A DNA stretch of 64,000 nucleotides from Paraburkholderia sp. SOS3 (GCF_001922345.1 NZ_CP018811.1:2852001-2916000); one strand, 5' to 3'. Positions 36,549 to 45,525 are shown, numbered from the stretch's first letter. Numbers and translations are program-made. The notes: a model not told the origin generated them from the sequence alone.

Positions 36549-37379
36549 ATGGATGCCCGCTCATACGATACCCCCGACCACCCGCTCGAGCCCGCGCGCG
36601 AACGCTTCGCGGCACTACCCGCCAATGCGCTGAACTGGTTCGCGGTGTGGCGCCGCAACTATCTCGTGTGGCGCAAGCTCGCGCTCGCGTCGATGTTCGG
36701 CAATCTGGCCGATCCGATGATCTATCTGTTCGGCCTCGGTTTCGGGCTCGGGCTCATGGTCGGGCGCGTCGACGGCGTGTCGTATATCGCGTTCCTCGCG
36801 GCAGGCACGGTCGCCTCGAGCGTGATGATGTCGGCGAGCTTCGAGTCGATGTATTCGGGCTTTTCGCGAATGCACGTGCAGCGCACATGGGAAGCGATCA
36901 TGCATACGCCGCTGACGCTCGGCGACATCGTACTCGGGGAGATCGTCTGGGCCGCAAGCAAATCGGTGTTGTCCGGCACGGCAATCCTGATCGTCGCGGG
37001 TCTGCTCGGCTACGCGAAATTCCCCGCAACGCTCGTCGCCCTGCCCGTCATCGTGCTCGCGGGTCTGGCGTTCGCGGGCCTCGCGATGATCGTCACGGCG
37101 CTCGCGCCGTCGTACGATTTCTTCATGTTCTATCAGACGCTCGCGCTTACGCCGATGCTGCTGCTCTCGGGCGTGTTCTTTCCCGTGTCGCAGCTGCCGC
37201 CCGCCGCACAATACGCGACGCAACTGCTACCGCTCGCGCATGCGGTGGACCTGATCCGGCCAGCGATGCTCGCGCGGCCGATCGACGATGCGGCGCTGCA
37301 CGTAGCCGTGCTCACGCTCTATGTGATCGTGCCGTTTCTGATCTCGGCCGTGCTGTTGCGCCGCCGGATGATGCGGTAA
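36549..37379 (+). CDS. nodJ: ABC-2 type permease, NodJ-like
   Basis: A 276-residue inner-membrane protein of the ABC-2 family with six predicted helices and the typical [15 protein letters not shown] segment. It is the partner of the NodI-like ATPase. A GTG at 36474 would add 25 residues; I chose the ATG at 36549 because the added part is low in hydrophobic content and the family begins near here. The two genes are likely one operon. Confidence 0.82.
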   Translation: MDARSYDTPDHPLEPARERFAALPANALNWFAVWRRNYLVWRKLALASMFGNLADPMIYLFGLGFGLGLMVGRVDGVSYIAFLAAGTVASSVMMSASFESMYSGFSRMHVQRTWEAIMHTPLTLGDIVLGEIVWAASKSVLSGTAILIVAGLLGYAKFPATLVALPVIVLAGLAFAGLAMIVTALAPSYDFFMFYQTLALTPMLLLSGVFFPVSQLPPAAQYATQLLPLAHAVDLIRPAMLARPIDDAALHVAVLTLYVIVPFLISAVLLRRRMMR

Positions 37380-37412
37380 GCCGCTGCTCGTCGTTTCAGT
37401 CATCGAGCCGGC

Positions 37413-37835
37413 TTAATCTTCGTCGTCGGACCACGGGATATCGACGTCGGAAATGAATGCGACGGTTGCAAACGGCCCGCCTTCCTGGCGGCCGATCTTG
37501 CCGTCCGCACGATGCCATTCGACGCGGAACACGGTGCCCGGATCGTTGGCGAGAAGGCGCACGGTGCGCACTTCGTCGGGATCGGCCTCTTCGACGGGAC
37601 CGTCGAGCGAGACCAGCAATGCCTGCGGCCACACGCCCTCGTCCGGGTCGTAGATGCGGTCGCCATCGGGAATCGAGGTCGACGCCTCGACGCCGATCGT
37701 CGCCGATGCGTCGACGATCATCTTGCCGAGCGCTCGCAGCAAAGCGGTTGCACGCGCCGAATTGGCCTGGCGGATCGCGAGGTCCCCGCGCGTGAGCGCC
37801 TGCTCGAGCTTCGGATTGGTCTTCTGTTGCGCCAT
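37413..37835 (-). CDS. Hypothetical protein
   Basis: A 140-residue acidic protein with no signal peptide or membrane segment, not recognised. It starts MAQQKTNPKLEQALTRGDL, followed by a helical part (ATALLRALGKMIVDAS) and an Asp/Glu-rich C-terminus ending WSDDED. AGGA precedes the ATG. The last 34 bp converge on the NodJ-like gene. Confidence 0.65.
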   Translation of the reverse strand: MAQQKTNPKLEQALTRGDLAIRQANSARATALLRALGKMIVDASATIGVEASTSIPDGDRIYDPDEGVWPQALLVSLDGPVEEADPDEVRTVRLLANDPGTVFRVEWHRADGKIGRQEGGPFATVAFISDVDIPWSDDED

Positions 37836-37960
37836 GCGTTTGTCCTGAGTTCGATCGTCTTTTGACTATGAATAATCGCCTGCCGGATTGCCGACCGGCA
37901 ATCTGCCGCCCCTGAGCACCCGGCTCCACCCAGTTTAGGTCGAGATTCGACCGTGGAGGC

Positions 37961-38030
37961 GGCTTGAAACCGCTTGAAACCGCTTGAAACCGCTTGAAAC
38001 CGTTGAAACGGCCTGAAACGGGTTTGAAAC
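37961..38030. repeat. 10-bp tandem repeat
   Basis: Seven 10-bp units, the first four nearly identical (CGCTTGAAAC type), the last three changed but still in register (GTTGAAACGG, CCTGAAACGG, GTTTGAAACC type). It lies in the gap between two minus-strand genes. One unit equals about one helical turn. Confidence 0.8.
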
Positions 38031-38109
38031 CATTTGACGTGCCGAATCGCTCGATGACATGGGCGATGTTACGTCAGCCGCCCGCGCATCCGCTGTTGCA
38101 GCGCGTCAT

Positions 38110-39162
38110 TTACAGGCCCATGCCGACCGCCAGCAGACCCGCCACGATACCGAATGCGACCACCGCGACCGCGACGATAGCAAGCACGCGCGGGCGAAAT
38201 GAACGCGCGAGCATCGCGAGCGACGGCACGCTGATCGGCGGCAGCGTCATCAGCAACGCGCCGGCGGGACCGACGCCGATGCCTAGCGTCAGCATCGCCT
38301 GAATGATCGGTACTTCGCCCGCCGTCGGAATCACAAACAGCATACCGGCGACCGCGAACGCGACAATCCAGCCGATCTCGTTGCCAATCGCCGGCCCGAT
38401 CTGCGGAAACAGCCACGCGCGCGCTGCGCCGAGCAGCAAGACCAGCACCAGATACTCGGGCACGAGGCGCACGGTCATGCGCGCGAGGATCCCCAACCAG
38501 CGCGCAAACGCGCTGCCTTCCTGCTGACGCGCAACCTGTTCGGCAAGGCGCGCGTCGGCCGCGCTGGCCTCGCCGGGCGTGACGAGCCGGTTTACGAGGT
38601 AACCCAGACCGAACACCATCAGCACACCGAGTGCAAGCCGCAAACCCGCCCATTGCCAGCCGAGTACGAAGCCCATGAAAACGAGCGTGGCCGGATTGAG
38701 CACCGAGTTGCCGAGCCAGAATGCGATCGCGCCGCCCGGGGACGCGTGGCGCGCACGCAAGCCCGCGACGACCGGGGCCGCGCAGCAGGTGCACATCATG
38801 CCGGGAACCGCGAGCAAGCCGCCTGCCGCCACGCTGCCGAATCCGGTCTTGCCGAGCACCTTTGCGACCCAGTGCGCAGGCAGCAACGCCTGTACCGCGG
38901 AGCCGAGCAGCAGGCCGAGCACCATCGCCTGCCAGATCGCCTTGCCGTATGCCCACGCGTAGGCGAGCGCCGCGGAGAGCGACGGCGCGGGCGGGCTCGA
39001 CACACTGCCCATGAGGATCGACGAGCCGATCGAATGGGTCGACGCCGCCGTGAATGCGCGGTGATAGTACGGGAACCACTTCACATAAAAGAGTCCCGCG
39101 ACCGCAAGCAGCAGGAAGATCAGCCACCCCGATGCCGGGGCGGTCTGTCGCGTGGTATTCAT
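38110..39162 (-). CDS. Permease with CTCC motif (DUF318/YraQ-ArsP type)
   Basis: A 350-residue membrane protein with about eight hydrophobic helices in two homologous halves. The motif GMMCTCCAAPVVAGLR near residue 120 is typical of the DUF318/ArsP family; these cysteines may bind metals or metalloids. The second half has VIPTAGEVPIIQAM. Some family members export organoarsenicals; the substrate here is unknown, and no arsenic genes are nearby. Confidence 0.8.
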   Translation of the reverse strand: MNTTRQTAPASGWLIFLLLAVAGLFYVKWFPYYHRAFTAASTHSIGSSILMGSVSSPPAPSLSAALAYAWAYGKAIWQAMVLGLLLGSAVQALLPAHWVAKVLGKTGFGSVAAGGLLAVPGMMCTCCAAPVVAGLRARHASPGGAIAFWLGNSVLNPATLVFMGFVLGWQWAGLRLALGVLMVFGLGYLVNRLVTPGEASAADARLAEQVARQQEGSAFARWLGILARMTVRLVPEYLVLVLLLGAARAWLFPQIGPAIGNEIGWIVAFAVAGMLFVIPTAGEVPIIQAMLTLGIGVGPAGALLMTLPPISVPSLAMLARSFRPRVLAIVAVAVVAFGIVAGLLAVGMGL

Positions 39163-39264
39163 CTGGATTGTCCTCTGATGCGTATGTTGCCGGTTGCTTC
39201 TGTTCGAGTCGTAGTGCTTGCTTATGTAGCGTGCCTGTGTCCGCCAGGTATGCTGCGCAATCGA

Positions 39265-40365
39265 TCAAGTAGACGCGTGCGCGATCCCTGGTTCATCGGC
39301 GCTGACCGATACCGATAACTGCGCGAGCAGCGCGTGCGCCTGATCGAGCGTGTCGCCGGCAGTCGGCCTGAACGTGAACCGCTGCGCATGCGCGAGCTCG
39401 GTGAAGTGTTGCCGGCTGCTGCGCTGATACGCGGGATCGTAGTGACGCTCGAGCAGTTCGTGGAACAACTCGCTGCGTGCATCGTCATCGATCATCTGCT
39501 GCCAGCGCGTCACCTGTTCGCGGCTATGCAGCCCGATCAGATGCGCAAGTTGATGCTTGAAGCCCGAGCGGTCGTCGAACAGATGGCCATAGTCTTCGAG
39601 CAGGAACGCCACGCGTTCGTCGAGCGCCGCGCGAATCTCGACACAGGCGCCGCGATGAAAGCGCTCGAGCAGCGCATCGGGCAACGTGATCGCGCCGATG
39701 CGCCGGCTTTCGGACTCGACGAACACCGGACGCGCCGGATCGAATTGCGCGAGCGCGCCGATCAGCGCGCTGTCGAACGCCTTCTGCGACGGTTGAGGCC
39801 GGCCCGGCCACGCGCCGAGCAACGACCCGCGATGGCACGCGAGCCCTTCGAGTTCGAGCACCTGCGCACCCGCGTCGCGCAATGCGTGCAACAGCCGCGT
39901 CTTGCCCGTGCCCGTATGACCGACGAGCGCGATGTAGTCGAACTCCCGCGGCAAGGTCGCGAGCCTGTCGACCACCGAGCGGCGATACGTCTTGTAGCCG
40001 CCGTCGAGCTGCCGCGCCTGCCAGCCGATCATGTTGAACAGCGTTGTCATCGATCCGGAACGCTTGCCGCCGCGCCAGCAGTAGATGAGCGGGCGCCAGT
40101 TGCGCGGCCGGTCCGCGAAGGTCGTGTCCAGATGGTGGGCGATATTGCGTAACACGAGCGCGGCGCCGTGGCGCGTCGCTTCGTAGGGCGACACCTGCTT
40201 GTACATCGTGCCGACGATCACGCGCTCTTCGTTCGACAACACCGGCGCATTGAATGCCCCCGGAATATGATCTTCGGCAAATTCGAGCGGCGTGCGCACG
40301 TCGATGATTTCATCGAAGCGCGCGAGGTCGTCGAGCGGCGCAAGCAGACTTTTCAATTTGGACAC
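39265..40365 (-). CDS. mnmH: tRNA 2-selenouridine synthase
   Basis: A 366-residue protein (SelU/YbbB) that exchanges sulfur for selenium at the wobble uridine of some tRNAs, with a geranyl intermediate. The rhodanese domain has the catalytic cysteine C96 in YCWRGGKRSG; the C-terminal domain has a P-loop GHTGTGKT at 149-156. I chose the GTG at 40365, giving the usual length; the open frame extends 84 codons further without family similarity. selD (selenophosphate synthetase) is not in this window. Confidence 0.92.
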   Translation of the reverse strand: MSKLKSLLAPLDDLARFDEIIDVRTPLEFAEDHIPGAFNAPVLSNEERVIVGTMYKQVSPYEATRHGAALVLRNIAHHLDTTFADRPRNWRPLIYCWRGGKRSGSMTTLFNMIGWQARQLDGGYKTYRRSVVDRLATLPREFDYIALVGHTGTGKTRLLHALRDAGAQVLELEGLACHRGSLLGAWPGRPQPSQKAFDSALIGALAQFDPARPVFVESESRRIGAITLPDALLERFHRGACVEIRAALDERVAFLLEDYGHLFDDRSGFKHQLAHLIGLHSREQVTRWQQMIDDDARSELFHELLERHYDPAYQRSSRQHFTELAHAQRFTFRPTAGDTLDQAHALLAQLSVSVSADEPGIAHAST

Positions 40366-40631
40366 GCGAAATAAAGGGCATTTCCGGCGCGCACTCGGCG
40401 GTGGGCGTGCGCACGGGTTCTGCGAATCCGGGATTATCTCATGCGATGCCCATCGGCGAAGAGCGGTGCCGCGTACATGCGGCGCGGCGTTGCGTCGCCC
40501 CGTCGCCATTTGCGAGGCGATGCGGGCGCATGCGGAAGCGACGAAACGTGTGGCGATCAGTAGAATGTCGCTCCGAAAGCTTTTCCAGCATTCATCGCAC
40601 TCTGCTACCCGCTGCACGGAGCGTTATCCCA

Positions 40632-42074
40632 ATGTCAGATTCGCCGACCGCCGCTGCCCGCCCGGAAGACTCCACACTGATTGTGATGCTCGTCGCGGCC
40701 GCGTACTTCATGGAGAATCTGGACGGCACGATCATCGCCACCGCGTTGCCGCAGATGGCGCAGTCATTCGGCGTGCATCCGGTCGACCTGTCCATCGGCA
40801 TCACATCGTATCTGCTCACGCTCGCGGTATTCATTCCGATCAGCGGGTGGGTCGCGGACCGCTTCGGCGTGCGCAACGTGTTCACCGCGGCGCTTGCCGT
40901 CTTCACCGCTGCGTCGGTCGTGTGCGGCATGACCAATGGCCTCGTCGGCTTTACGGCGGCGCGCGTCGTGCAGGGCATCGGCGGCGCGATGATGGTGCCG
41001 GTCGGACGGCTCGCGGTGCTGCGCGCAACGCCGAAAGACGATCTGATGCGCGCCATCGCGTTCATCACGTGGCCGGGGCTCATCGCACCCGTCATCGGGC
41101 CGCCGCTCGGCGGATTCATCACGACCTACTCGTCGTGGCGCTGGATCTTCTATCTGAATCTGCCGCTTGGGCTGATCGGCATCGTGCTCGCGTGGCGCTT
41201 TATCCATGCGGCCGGCAGCACGGAGCGGCGGCCGTTCGATGTGGCCGGCTTCGTGCTGTGCGGCGTCTCGGGCACGGCGATCATGTACGCAATGGAGTTG
41301 CTCGGCCGCGTCGATACGCGCTGGCCGCAAGCGCTCGCGTTTCTCGCCGCCGGAGTCGCGGCGGGCACGGCCGCGCTTTTTCATGTGCGGCGCACCGCGC
41401 ACCCGGTCATCGATCTGAGCGCGCTGCGCGTGAAGACGTTCGCGGTCTCGATGGCGGGCGGGTCGCTGTTCCGCGTGTCGATCAGCGCGGTGCCATTTCT
41501 GCTGCCGCTGATGTTCCAGATCGGCTTCGGCATGAATGCGTTTCGCTCCGGGTTGCTCACGCTCGCGGTGTTCGCCGGCAACCTGTCGATGAAGCTCGTC
41601 ACGACGCAGGTGATGCGGCGCTACGGCTTTCGCTCGGTGCTGCTCGTCAACGGCGTGCTAGCCGCATTGTCGCTCGCCGCGATGAGCCTGCTTACTGCGC
41701 AGACACCGTACTGGATCATCGCCGCGGTGCTGTTCGCGAGTGGCCTCGTGCGCTCGTTGCAGTTCGGCGCGATCAACACACTGAGTTTCGCCGACGTGCC
41801 GACAGCGCAGATGAGCGGCGCATCGACGCTCTCGAGCACGGTCCAGCAACTGACGATCGGCATGGGTGTCGCGCTCGGCGCCATCGCGCTGCGCATCGCC
41901 GCGTGGCTTCACGGACATGGCGCGCAATCGGTCACGAATGCCGATTTCAGCGTGGCCTTCCTGCTCGTTTCCGCGGTCGGATTCGCGTCGATTTTCGACG
42001 TGTTCGGGCTCGATGCGCGCGCCGGCTCGCATGTGAGCGGGCATCGCGCGTCACGCGCCGGGGCAACGCGATGA
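40632..42074 (+). CDS. MFS multidrug transporter, EmrB/QacA (DHA2) type
   Basis: A 480-residue inner-membrane protein with 12-14 hydrophobic segments. Motif C-type and motif A features (SGWVADRFGVRN) and LDGTIIATALPQM in helix 1 are characteristic of the DHA2 group. Likely a proton antiporter exporting drugs or toxic organics. It is divergent from mnmH. Its stop overlaps the start of the DUF3820 gene (ATGA). Confidence 0.87.
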   Translation: MSDSPTAAARPEDSTLIVMLVAAAYFMENLDGTIIATALPQMAQSFGVHPVDLSIGITSYLLTLAVFIPISGWVADRFGVRNVFTAALAVFTAASVVCGMTNGLVGFTAARVVQGIGGAMMVPVGRLAVLRATPKDDLMRAIAFITWPGLIAPVIGPPLGGFITTYSSWRWIFYLNLPLGLIGIVLAWRFIHAAGSTERRPFDVAGFVLCGVSGTAIMYAMELLGRVDTRWPQALAFLAAGVAAGTAALFHVRRTAHPVIDLSALRVKTFAVSMAGGSLFRVSISAVPFLLPLMFQIGFGMNAFRSGLLTLAVFAGNLSMKLVTTQVMRRYGFRSVLLVNGVLAALSLAAMSLLTAQTPYWIIAAVLFASGLVRSLQFGAINTLSFADVPTAQMSGASTLSSTVQQLTIGMGVALGAIALRIAAWLHGHGAQSVTNADFSVAFLLVSAVGFASIFDVFGLDARAGSHVSGHRASRAGATR

Positions 42075-42286
42075 AGCCTGAAGACCTCGAACTGCTCGTC
42101 ACGCGGGTCATGCCTTTCGGCAAATACAAGGATCGCGTGATCGCCGACTTGCCCGGCCACTATCTGAACTGGTTTGCGCGGCAAGGTTTTCCACCCGGCG
42201 AAATCGGCCGGCTGCTCGCGCTGATGCAGGAGATCGATCACAACGGGCTCAAGCCGATACTCGAACCGCTGCGTCGCAAGACGTAG
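42071..42286 (+). CDS. DUF3820 family small protein
   Basis: A 71-residue protein with the core VMPFGKYKDRVIADLPGHYLNWFARQGFP, the typical pattern of DUF3820; residues PFGK and LP.HYL.WF stand out. Some members are annotated as quorum-sensing-regulated virulence factors, but the function here is not known. It overlaps the MFS gene by four bases, so both are translated together. Confidence 0.8.
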   Translation: MKPEDLELLVTRVMPFGKYKDRVIADLPGHYLNWFARQGFPPGEIGRLLALMQEIDHNGLKPILEPLRRKT

Positions 42287-42448
42287 AGCGCGCGATGGCA
42301 GCGCGCCGGTGCGCCGGTGCGCCGATGTGGATATCAAGGCGGCGAAATCGCGCCGCTAAAACTGGCTGAATAGGCGAAATCTGCCAAAATTGCGAAACGA
42401 AGCGATCCGAAACACGCTCTTTCGTAACAGTTCGTCATTTTTCTGCGG

Positions 42449-42477
42449 TTGAAATCAATCTTTTAAGCGGATACTGT
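42449..42477 (+). promoter_or_regulatory. Candidate sigma-70 promoter of a small RNA
   Basis: TTGAAA at 42449-42454, a 17-bp spacer, then TACTGT at 42472-42477. A transcript would start at about 42484. A terminator follows within 70 bp and no gene begins there. Confidence 0.6.
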
Positions 42478-42483
42478 AGTGCG

Positions 42484-42550
42484 GCGCCTGATCTCCAAGG
42501 AACCTTTTTCATGCGCAGCCCCGCTCCCGACTTTCAGCGGGGTTTTTTTT
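42484..42550 (+). ncRNA. Candidate small RNA of about 67 nt
   Basis: The transcript between the -10 at 42472 and the T-run at 42543-42550 would be about 67 nt. It contains an unpaired GATCTCCAAGGAACC stretch with SD-like AAGGA, then the stem CCCCGCT/AGCGGGG (42519-42525, 42536-42542) and eight T, a typical intrinsic terminator and Hfq-type tail. Gap to DUF3820 is about 160 bp before its promoter. It could instead be just the terminator of the MFS/DUF3820 operon. A tiny open frame (from the ATG at 42511) overlaps the terminator and is unlikely to be coding. Confidence 0.5.
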
Positions 42551-42552
42551 CG

Positions 42553-42822
42553 TCAACGGGCTAAATGAGGCGGATCGCGGCGCGGCATCATATCGACGAG
42601 CCGTCTACCTTCGGCGTACCCCGCATCGCGCGCTTCGTCTTCGCTGCGAAAGGTCGTGACCATTTCCTGAAAGCGTGTGCTCTGGCCTGCCAGATGCGCA
42701 TCCGCGCCATGCCGGCAAAAATACGCGGTGTAGTGCCAGAGCGTATCGGGCGCCGGTGGCCCGTAGGCCAACACCGGCATGACCCAGATTTCGTAACCGT
42801 TGTGCTCGATGCGATCCCACAT
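42553..42822 (-). CDS. Hypothetical protein
   Basis: An 89-residue protein not recognised by name. It starts MWDRIEHNGYEIWVMP at an ATG preceded by GGGAG six bases upstream, which I prefer to a GTG 21 codons further out. It has an aromatic-rich beta-like first half and an acidic second half (TFRSEDEARDAGYAEGRRLVD). Such small proteins occur in Burkholderia genomes. It lies on the opposite strand to the candidate sRNA, 3 bp from its terminator. Confidence 0.65.
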   Translation of the reverse strand: MWDRIEHNGYEIWVMPVLAYGPPAPDTLWHYTAYFCRHGADAHLAGQSTRFQEMVTTFRSEDEARDAGYAEGRRLVDMMPRRDPPHLAR

Positions 42823-42930
42823 GTTCGGCTCCCGGCGGTCGTTCTTCAGGAATCCTAGCATGCGCTGCGGGCTTGCGATGAGCACGCGCCGAGTGGCCGT
42901 GCCGGTCCAAACCGGACGAAACGCCAGTGG

Positions 42931-43299
42931 TTAATCGGCTGCCGGCTGATCTTCGTCGGGCACTTCGCTGCCGAACCGGTTAGCGACGTAAAAGCGCATC
43001 GCGGCGACGAGCGGCGTCGCGCCATAAGCGCGGAACTGCGGAGCTTCGCCAGTCGGTCCGGCACCCCATGCATGCGCATCGGAGTAGCCGATGCAGATCA
43101 GTGCGCGTTCGATGAACGGCCCGCCGTGCGTCCAGTCCGTGGACGGCGCGAACGCGGCTTCAAGCGCGCCAGCGGGATCGCCGTCGCACGCGGGCTCTTC
43201 GATCCAGCAAAAGCCGTCATCGACGCGCGGCTTCGGCAATTGCGCGGCACGCGCGACCCAGTAATCGAGCAGCGGACCTTCCAGATCGGCAACGTTCAT
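42931..43299 (-). CDS. DUF2591 (NinX-like) protein
   Basis: A 122-residue protein beginning MNVADLEGPLLDYWVARA, the signature start of the DUF2591 family, first described from phage NinX proteins. It ends with the PLVAAMRFYVANRFGSEVPD segment. GGGAG precedes the ATG. The family is phage-associated, but no other phage genes flank it. Function unknown. Confidence 0.75.
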   Translation of the reverse strand: MNVADLEGPLLDYWVARAAQLPKPRVDDGFCWIEEPACDGDPAGALEAAFAPSTDWTHGGPFIERALICIGYSDAHAWGAGPTGEAPQFRAYGATPLVAAMRFYVANRFGSEVPDEDQPAAD

Positions 43300-43511
43300 G
43301 GGTTCTCCCGTAGTCCCTTATGTTTGGTGGCAGACACGAATAGTAGCTTTTGTTCGGGACAGGTGTCGGATCAGGTTCAGCGGCGCGCCAATGCGGGGTT
43401 CGCTGCGCAAGCGGCAGGCGCGCGATTCAAGTCGGCGAGGCGCAACGACCTGCAACTGAAAGACTCGGGAAGCAACGGGAAAAATCGAAAGCAGCGATGA
43501 AAGAAACGAGA

Positions 43512-43588
43512 TGGGGTGGCTGATGGGACTCGAACCCACGACGACAGGAATCACAATCCTGGACTCTACCAACTGAGCTACAGCCACC
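43512..43588 (-). tRNA. tRNA-His (anticodon GUG)
   Basis: Read on the minus strand this is a complete 77-nt cloverleaf with encoded CCA. The acceptor stem is GGTGGC/GCCACC, with the extra 5' G typical of tRNA-His opposite C73. The D arm has AGCTCAGTTGGTAGAG, the anticodon loop TTGTGAT with GTG, and the T arm GTGGGTTCGAGTCCCAT. Confidence 0.97.
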
Positions 43589-43640
43589 ACTGGAACTGCT
43601 ATCTGGCTTGCCAGAACTGGCTCACCGACGAAGAAGCGAG

Positions 43641-43669
43641 ATTATACAAACACGTTCTGTGTTTGCCTA
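43641..43669 (-). promoter_or_regulatory. Promoter of tRNA-His
   Basis: On the minus strand TATAAT (43646-43641) and TAGGCA (43669-43664) with 17 bp between. The 19-bp inverted repeat CAAACAC-N5-GTGTTTG (43647-43665) fills the spacer. Confidence 0.65.
43647..43665. repeat. Inverted repeat in tRNA-His promoter spacer
   Basis: CAAACAC/GTGTTTG separated by GTTCT. It lies between dusA and tRNA-His, partly over the -35 side, and could be a dusA mRNA hairpin or an operator. Confidence 0.6.
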
Positions 43670-43673
43670 GCCC

Positions 43674-44759
43674 TTATTCCAACATTTCGACCGCGGCAGC
43701 GCTTTGCACGTCATTGCGACCCGCCTTGTCGTCGTCGCTTTCGGCGACTGCACGCAGATGCTGCCGCGCTTCATCGAAGATCGACAGATCGCGCGCCGCG
43801 AGTTTGCGGTTATCGGACAGCACACGACGCCACCCGCGCGCACCGGCCACCCCGCGATAAAGCCCAAGTGCATGGCGCACGATCGCGCCTGGATAGGTGC
43901 CGCGCGCGAGTTCGGTTGCACAGTAGTCGATGAGCTTCGCCTCGACTTCGTCGCGCGTCGGCGCCGCATCGGTCGAACCGTAGAAGCGCGCATCGACGCC
44001 GGCGAGCAGATAGGGATTGTGATAAGCCTCGCGACCCAGCATCACGCCATCGACATGCTCGAGATGCAGTGCGACTTCATCGAGCGTCTTGATCCCACCG
44101 TTGATGATGATCTCGAGATCCGGAAAATCGCGCTTGAGCCGATACGCGTATTCATACTTGAGCGGCGGAATCTCGCGGTTTTCCTTCGGGCTCAAGCCCT
44201 TCAGGATCGCGTTGCGCGCATGCACGATAAACACGCCACAGCCCGCTTCGGCAATCGTGCCGACGAAATCGCGCACGAACTCGTAGTGCTCGACCGCATC
44301 GACGCCGATGCGGTGCTTGACCGTTACCGGCACGGACACCGCATCGCGCATCGCCTTCACGCAGTCGGCGACGAGCTGCGGCTCGTTCATCAGGCACGCG
44401 CCGAACGCGCCACGCTGCACGCGCTCGGACGGACAGCCGCAGTTCAGATTGATCTCGTCGTAGCCCCATTGCTCGCCAAGACGCGCCGAACGCGCGAGGT
44501 CGTCCGGTTCGCTGCCGCCCAGCTGAAGCGCAACGGGCGCCTCGTCGGGCGTAAACGCGAGATGGCGCGCGACGTCGCCGTGAATCAGCGCGCCGGTGGT
44601 CACCATCTCGGTGTACAGCCACGTATGACGTGAAATCGCGCGATGGAGCGAACGGCAGTGACGGTCCGTCCAGTCCATCATGGGCGCCACGCTGACGCGG
44701 CGAGGACTCGAGGCCCGGTTCGGGGCCTGATTCGGGGCCTGGTTCGAAGAAGAAGACAT
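43674..44759 (-). CDS. dusA: tRNA-dihydrouridine synthase A
   Basis: A 361-residue FMN enzyme that reduces specific uridines in the D loop of tRNAs. The core starts VAPMMDWTDRHCRS, the catalytic cysteine is in LNCGCPSERVQ, and the substrate-binding HARNAILKGLSPKENR segment marks the DusA subgroup. An N-terminal Asn/Ser/Gln-rich stretch of about 20 residues and a variable C-terminus flank the core. The gene ends 86 bp before the tRNA-His gene on the same strand. ATG at 44759 is used; upstream extension is not supported. Confidence 0.93.
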   Translation of the reverse strand: MSSSSNQAPNQAPNRASSPRRVSVAPMMDWTDRHCRSLHRAISRHTWLYTEMVTTGALIHGDVARHLAFTPDEAPVALQLGGSEPDDLARSARLGEQWGYDEINLNCGCPSERVQRGAFGACLMNEPQLVADCVKAMRDAVSVPVTVKHRIGVDAVEHYEFVRDFVGTIAEAGCGVFIVHARNAILKGLSPKENREIPPLKYEYAYRLKRDFPDLEIIINGGIKTLDEVALHLEHVDGVMLGREAYHNPYLLAGVDARFYGSTDAAPTRDEVEAKLIDYCATELARGTYPGAIVRHALGLYRGVAGARGWRRVLSDNRKLAARDLSIFDEARQHLRAVAESDDDKAGRNDVQSAAAVEMLE

Positions 44760-45110
44760 CGGAATGTATGGCAAATGCGAAGCAGCGCAACGCGCTGCGC
44801 TCAAGGCTCGGATGGACGCGCATTTTAACGCAGGCCAGCTTATGACCCGAGCAGCCGTCCCCATGTGTTTTCCCGTCTTCGGCTTCTCAATTATTGGATA
44901 ACGTCAGACGGGAATAACGACGGAAAACCCTTGAAAGCCCCGCCAGATAAGGCCGAGGGATTGTTTCGATTGACAGAAAAGTAATTTCGAGATATCGCGC
45001 ACAAAACTTCGATAGTAAGGGTATACACTGCGCTCCAACGATGTCGCAAACCTTTCGTCTAGCCGATGACCGCGACATCTAGCAAATATCGAAACTTACT
45101 GGAGGTTGTC
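44760..45110. other. Gene-free stretch upstream of a small exported protein
   Basis: About 350 bp. TTGACA at 44970-44975 is followed after 17 bp by TATCGC, a possible weak promoter. GTATACA at about 45020 may be a second -10 region. CGGGAATAAC at 44909-44918 resembles the ECF -35 element seen at 19285 but lacks a -10 at the right spacing. Confidence 0.4.
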
Positions 45111-45401
45111 ATGAAGACCAAATTTATCGCTGCTGCCCTGCTCGCCGCTTCCGCCGTTGTCGCCGCTCCGGCTTTCGCCAGCGGCTATGGTCCGGCTCCG
45201 TTCTACCGTCCGAACGTTGGTGCACCGGCCTCGCAACGCGGCGAAAGCGCACAAACGCTGGCTGCCGAACAGCAACAGATCGACGACAACGCAGTCGCCT
45301 ACGGCGGTGTGCGTTCGGGCGAGACGCAAACGGGCTACCGCGTTTCGAACGCGCCCCAATCGGCATCGGGCAACAACAATGGCGTGTTCAAGGGTCACTA
45401 A
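45111..45401 (+). CDS. Small exported protein
   Basis: A 96-residue protein with a classical signal peptide (MKTKFIAAALLAASAVVAAPAFA, cleaved after ASA/AFA) and a Gly/Gln/Asn-rich mature part of about 73 residues, with AYGGVRSGETQTGYR. GGAGG lies five bases before the ATG. No cysteine is present in the mature part. Not recognised; similar tiny periplasmic proteins are common in Burkholderia. A strong terminator follows. Confidence 0.75.
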   Translation: MKTKFIAAALLAASAVVAAPAFASGYGPAPFYRPNVGAPASQRGESAQTLAAEQQQIDDNAVAYGGVRSGETQTGYRVSNAPQSASGNNNGVFKGH

Positions 45402-45463
45402 GCCGACGGCAGCCGGTCGACCGCGTCAGGTCAACCGCTCGTAGCCGAAGGCAGGTCCCCGGG

Positions 45464-45497
45464 AAAACGGGCGTTCGAATCGGACGCCCGTTTTTTT
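45464..45497 (+). terminator. Intrinsic terminator
   Basis: An 11-bp perfect stem AAAACGGGCGT/ACGCCCGTTTT around a ten-base loop, then a run of T to 45497. It ends the small exported protein gene 63 bp after the stop. Confidence 0.9.
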
Positions 45498-45525
45498 CGT
45501 CTTGCGTCTTGCGGCAATCGCGTGA

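Noticed and set aside
44909..44919. Third CGGGAATAAC-like ECF -35 element
   Set aside because: No GGT-type -10 at the 13-bp spacing found in the two real sites.
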